Below, in pieces: positions 59,700 to 64,000 of a DNA stretch of 64,000 bases. The DNA is from Brasenia schreberi (Eukaryota; Streptophyta; Magnoliopsida; Nymphaeales; Cabombaceae): assembly GCA_036023115.1 (NCBI GenBank), contig JAYKKT010000079.1:14313501-14377500 (forward strand). Reading direction: 5' to 3'. Position numbers and translations under genes: made by a program. Numbering within the stretch: position 1 is the stretch's first letter; each line of letters starts with the position of its first letter. The notes under the pieces were generated by a model. That model made no database searches. It saw only the letters and a program-made list of their open reading frames with translations, and was not told the origin of the DNA.

Positions 59700-61340
59700 T
59701 TGTTAGTAATATTATTTTTGCACATCCTCATTTAGTGTGACTATTACATACATTTCTATGGGTATTGAAGTTTGATAGCACATATAAGATAAACATATAA
59801 GAGTTTTTCTTTTATGATTTAAATATAATTCCTTATGTGGTCTATAATTTATGTATATACTATGTACCTTTTAGGTATAAGATGTATTTTCTTGAGGTTA
59901 TTGAGTTCATATCAACTAATCCTTTGCTTTTATGAGTACAAAAAAGGAAGATATGTTTGAGTATTGAGGTGTGTTAGAGAATTATGCACTCCAAATAGTT
60001 TTCCATGTATAATATGTAATGATCATGATTTGGCATTGGTGAATGTCATTCAATTCATATTTCTCGATGTTGCACACTTCTTATGTAGAAGGAACATTGC
60101 AAAAAATATAAAAGCATTTATTATAAAATTAACATGAAATAAAGATATGGTGTGTATATTTGGTGTTAGTTGGAGGACAGTTGAGAGTAGTTGTAAGGAG
60201 GTAGTGGAGGTAATGGAATTGAATTAGAAAAGTTTCTTTCCCTATTCTCTTACATTAAGAGCATTGATTGAATATGTATAAAGAGAGAATCTCTTAATGT
60301 GGACAGATAAGGTGACTAATTATGATACTCATATAACTAATAGATACGTAAAGTTGGTTGTTATTGCATATGTATATCGCTTATATTTTTTAATATTATA
60401 ATGATTATTTTTCTAATGGTGAGTAGGTTGAAGAGTGCACATGCAAGGTTGAAAGAGTTCCTCGGTAGCTCAACTAGAAAATTTGATATAATTTGAAAAA
60501 AATTCTACAAATTACAAAATTGAAGAAGTCATTTGAACAATCTCAAACCATCACTAGAGATTACATTGATGTCATAAAAGATATTATAGAAACTTTGGAA
60601 AGAAGAGTATCTCGACACATGCTTAAGTTGATTGTAAGAGTGTACAATCATATCGAGGTAGTACCAACCACATATAGATGTACATTGTATTGTTCATATG
60701 AGTTGTCATATGCTCACAAGATTACCCTTCTCTTTAAATGTGGTGAATCAATACAACTATATGCAATCGATCCATTTTAGAGTAAGCTAGACATGAAGGT
60801 GGACATACCACACATTGTTGATCACATAGAAGGGACTTTATGAATATTTATAATAGCAACCGTTTGGAGGAAGTTACAACACCATTCATATCGAGACAAA
60901 TTTGTTAAGATGGATGAATAATTGAGTTCTAAGTACATCACCCTACATGAGCTACCTATGCATTGTCCTAAAGGAAGACCATGTAACATATTAATAAAGA
61001 GGAATTTGTGAGCTTCGGTGCATGTGGATTGGAATATCTCTTAAAGAGGAAGGCGTGGGTGTGGTCGAGGGTATGAGGCCTCTCCAAAGGTAAGTCATTT
61101 CTCATCAGGGAGTTGTGATTCTCCTTCAAATATAGACTTCTTTGGTTCTTGTATTGGGTCTCCTTTTGAGAAGAACACTTCGAGACAGCTAGACTATGAA
61201 CCATGATATAAGATCATGATACCAAGCTTTATGGGAATCTTTGAAAATAATTGGGTGAATATTATTAGAGATAGAAATCGTGGGTATTGAGCCATTGATG
61301 TACTTTTGGAATGATGAGAGGAGTAGTAGCGTGAAGCTCG
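59700..61340 (+). pseudogene. MULE transposase relic with SWIM finger and OTU-like tail
   Basis: In order, mostly one frame but with many stops: AHPHLV and VLKFDSTYKINI (59722-59810), the 'AHP-S--L------VL--D-TYKTN' start of the MULE catalytic core with its first Asp; HDLALVN (60030), the 'TDRE-ALMN' box with the Asp changed; DVAHFLCRRNIAKNIKAF, the 'LC-WHI-KN' box; then DTHITNR, an apparent intron (about 60350-60427, donor GTAAAG, acceptor TAG), and RLKSAHARLKEFLGSS. The SWIM finger follows (CTLYCSYELSYAHKI, near 60680-60725), then IDPF-SKLDM. Further on KGRP (60970) and IPSFMGIF / RDRNRGY resemble the OTU-like domain carried by some plant MULE/FAR1-type transposases. No terminal inverted repeats were found. 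It would have cut and pasted DNA; it is dead. Confidence 0.78.
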
Positions 61341-63067
61341 TAGACAATATTTCAAGAAAGTGGCATATAGGCGTGATATATATATTTACAAGATTTCATG
61401 AAGGATGGTGATGTTGATGTCATTATTTATCGTATTGCATGAAAGATAATATCATGTCTCATTGATTATTGGATGTTCATAAAAGACATGAGTTTGGTAG
61501 TCCCTACTCCATGGAGTGCTGCATTGATACTTCATTTATAAGAGAGGACACCATTTCTATTTCTATTGTTAGTGTTAGATGGTTAGTAGCAAACAGTGAG
61601 GAATGTATGGTATATGTGTTATCATTATGCAACATAATACTTTTTAGTAGTGATCACAATTTACAATTTATATTAGGCATTTAATTTATCCAATTTGCAA
61701 TTTATCTTATCCAGTGATCTTTTTTTTTTGTAGATGCATATGACCAATGGTTTTCCGATCCTTCTTATATTTTCATCCTATGTTGCATCTCGAAGCAAAA
61801 ACTCGATGGGTTTCCCTAAAGTAAACCAATAATCAAACCAATAAAAAATATATCAAATAAATGACATATCTCCAGTTGGCTTGGTATTTTTTCTCTCTTC
61901 TTCTTCTTTTTTCTTCCTTTTATTCTTCTTCTTTCTCTCCAATCGGATATGAAGTAACGTAGGATAGTAAAATTATGCATCTAAGGCATGGTTCGAGTAG
62001 CAGGTGGTCGGTGGTGGTAGAAACAAGGACACAAGAGAGAGAACCATGATGGTTTGCTATGGGGTAAGATGAGGATTTCCCAATTTAACTAAGGATACAA
62101 TAAAAAATGCAAAACATGGAGGTGTGTATAATAAAAAGGGTGTACGCATATCTTGTTTTTTATATTAAAGACACTTTCTCCACAATAAGAACAAAGAAAG
62201 AGAACTAGTGACAAATTACAAAATACTATATAATTAATGTATTATTAGGTGGAGAAAGCACGGGAAAATAGGCAATTGTGTCTTGATTTAGTCTTGCAAC
62301 TAGTGACAAAATACAAGACACTGTATAGTTAATGTTTTATTTGTTCCATTATGTGGTCAAATAATTGGCCAAGACGGAATTGGAAGTGGATGATGGCTCA
62401 GTGTGTTGGCTCTAGAGTTACCGTATGATATCTTTGCGTGATAAATGCAATTGAATCGATGATATATTATGTAGATTGTAGGCAAGAATTGGATCCAGTT
62501 GGACTTCACCGGCTGGTTTAGTACAACAGAGTCCCCATCAATGTGAACGGATGGGTGGCTGGCTGACTCAACTGATGGCTGGCATGGGGTTAGAATAAGC
62601 CTCTAGAAATATCTAACCCTTTACTCCTCTGCGAGGCAAAAAAGAAACTTCCCCGCTTAAGTTAGGAACTTGGAAAATGAAATGCACGGTGGCAGTAAAA
62701 AAGAAGAAGAAGAGTTGGTCCAGTAAGTCTTTTTGGGCCCTCATCTGCAGGGGTAAATGGATTATGTGTTATCTCCATTAAACAAGATATCCACAAATTA
62801 GAAAGTTGTGGAGAAGAAGAATATACAGCAAATTTAATTCTCCCATAAAGCTTAAGGAGATCCGAGAGAGAGAGGTGTTGAAGCGAGTGTGGAGACGTAG
62901 AAAGGCGGAGACAACCAAAGAGGAAGGCACACAAAGCAGAATCAAAGGAGAGTTAAGATAGAAAGAAGCACTCAGAGACGAATGTGGCCAGAAATTCAAG
63001 CCACTGAAGAGCCTAAAAGTCACATACAACACCAGATAATGGCGTCTCTAAATTTCTAGTGCTTGCC
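61341..63067. other. Non-coding interval, possible promoter of the downstream gene
   Basis: No gene recognised. A short direct repeat is present: CTAGTGACAAATTACAAAAT (62204) and CTAGTGACAAAATACAAGAC (62299), both followed by ACT-TATA-TTAATG. A TTC-rich stretch lies near 61890-61940. The last ~400 bp is less AT-rich, with purine-rich tracts, as in a plant promoter or 5' UTR. No distinct TATA box that I would defend. Confidence 0.4.
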
Positions 63068-63141
63068 TTCCGAGAGAGGGAGAGAGAGAGAGACTTCCTG
63101 GTGCTTCGGTAGGCGTTGATTGAGATCTTGTTTTTGTTGCA
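63068..63141 (+). promoter_or_regulatory. Possible 5' UTR with GA-repeat
   Basis: CTTCCGAGAGAGGGAGAGAG and following GA units, directly upstream of a candidate start codon. GA/CT tracts are frequent in plant 5' UTRs. Supports but does not prove a gene start. Confidence 0.4.
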
Positions 63142-63226
63142 ATGAGTGGTTCAGATCTCACTGGGTTTTCAAACAGGAATGAAGTTCATCATCTGCCAGA
63201 GAACCTCAACGAAGCAGAAGAAATTT
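63142..63226 (+). CDS. Possible first coding exon of a host gene continuing past the window
   Basis: From the ATG at 63142 a short frame reads MSGSDLTGFSNRN then EVHHLPENLNEAEEI, followed by a strong donor (TTT|GTGAGTTC at 63227). The window's last bases, TTTCTTATTTCAG, form a good acceptor, so a 774-bp first intron could fill 63227-64000 with exon 2 just outside. The peptide is acidic and polar, and I do not recognise the family. A read-through frame stops at 63298 inside the intron. Evidence is only the GA-rich leader, the exon composition and the two splice sites. Confidence 0.45.
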
Positions 63227-64000
63227 GTGAGTTCTTACTTGGTTCATGTCTTTTATGTTTTGTTTTCCCTTTTTCGGAGAGAGAGAAAGAGAGTTGATGG
63301 GTGGCCCATGTATCCACAGCCGTTGGTTGCTGGAGCTATGATCTCTTTTAGTTTCTCTATCGTTTATTATTTGTTTGTTTGAAATTCATAGTTTGCTGGA
63401 TATGCACTGGCTTGCACACCCAACGAGGATGCAATTCTGGAGTATCTGTGTGTCACATTCCTTCGCAACAATTCCAAATCTTATCCAACTAGATATACGC
63501 TTCCATTTCTTCTGCTTCCAAATCTTATCCAACAGTATTAGTACGAATAGCCCCTGTTAGGATGGAACTGCAGATATACGCTTCCATTTCTTTAGTTATA
63601 TTGATAGTATCTTTTTTTTCTTCTCTGAGATTCATGGAAAAATCTTCAAGCAAGTGTCGTTCGTATTTTATATTGTAAGCAACAGTACTATTTAAAGTGC
63701 AAATGCAGTTCTAATCTGGGTATAAAGTATACACAAAGTATTCATTTATATTTAGACTAGAGGGCAAAAACAAGTTGGAGAAAACAGGGAGTTGATGGCT
63801 TTCGGCCGTTCCTTTTGCCCGAAAGAATTTTAAAAGACATGAAGTTTGCTTGGAGAGAAAGAGGGTAACATTGAAATAGTTGTAATTGGAGCTTCAGGAA
63901 AAATACACGAGAGCGAATTGAATGTTAATGGACGATGGGCTTCGTTAGACATTTAAAAATATTTATTAAATCAATTTTCTGTTTACATTTCTTATTTCAG
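63227..64000 (+). other. Putative first intron
   Basis: GT donor at 63227, T-rich body, and a polypyrimidine tract plus CAG at the window edge. CCTTATCCAAC / GATATACGCTTCCATTTCTT occurs twice inside (63492 and 63574), a small direct repeat. Confidence 0.4.

Noticed and set aside
62662..63032. Two overlapping minus-strand frames (84 and 90 aa)
   Set aside because: They are antisense to purine-rich sequence upstream of the likely plus-strand exon and show no domain.

Overview
This is a gene-poor, AT-rich, repeat-dense stretch of a flowering-plant nuclear genome. The evidence is restorer-like P-class PPR genes, an RTE-type LINE ending in (TTG)n, Ty3/gypsy Tat-lineage and Ty1/copia LTR elements, a MULE relic, and fragments of plant genes (GIF/AN3, ARG1-like DnaJ, DExH RNA helicase). 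I cannot name the species. Nothing bacterial, viral or organellar is visible.

Layout. 1-3.2 kb: remnants of a minus-strand copia gag and of a Tat LTR with its adjoining 3' internal region. 3.3-7.3 kb: block A copy 1, holding a frameshifted PPR gene. 7.3-14 kb: non-coding, microsatellite-rich sequence and a ~295-bp tandem repeat. 14.0-17.3 kb: a complete RTE LINE inside a perfect 19-bp target-site duplication. 18.4-21.1 kb: block B copy 1. 23.3-26.4 kb: a plus-strand Tat-like LTR. 27-30.8 kb: a short direct repeat flanking a decayed RTE LINE. 30.8-35.6 kb: block A copy 2, with an intact 789-aa PPR gene. 35.9-56.2 kb: a three-level nest, a copia element (+) split by a Tat gypsy element (-, TSD ACCAT), itself split by a plus-strand LTR-like insertion carrying host gene fragments. 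56.6-59.35 kb: block B copy 2. 59.7-61.3 kb: a MULE transposase relic. 63.1 kb to the edge: a possible first exon and first intron of a host gene that continues outside.

The main biological point is the PPR pair. Blocks A and B occur in the same order twice, so the window probably holds one old tandem duplication of an A-B unit, later inflated by transposons. The two PPR copies are visibly closer in their coding part than in their flanks. Their amino-acid differences are concentrated at residue 35 of the repeats, one of the two residues that read RNA: by hand count 9 of 18 differ there, against about 9% at positions other than 5 and 35. That pattern fits a diversifying restorer-of-fertility-like (RFL) locus. 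Copy 2 is the only protein-coding gene here that looks intact; copy 1 has two frameshifts.

The second point is the innermost insertion of the nest (about 43.55-48.05 kb). It looks like one LTR unit with a TATA box and a Tat-type 3' part, but it carries scrambled pieces of at least three unrelated host genes. All identities and counts were made by eye.
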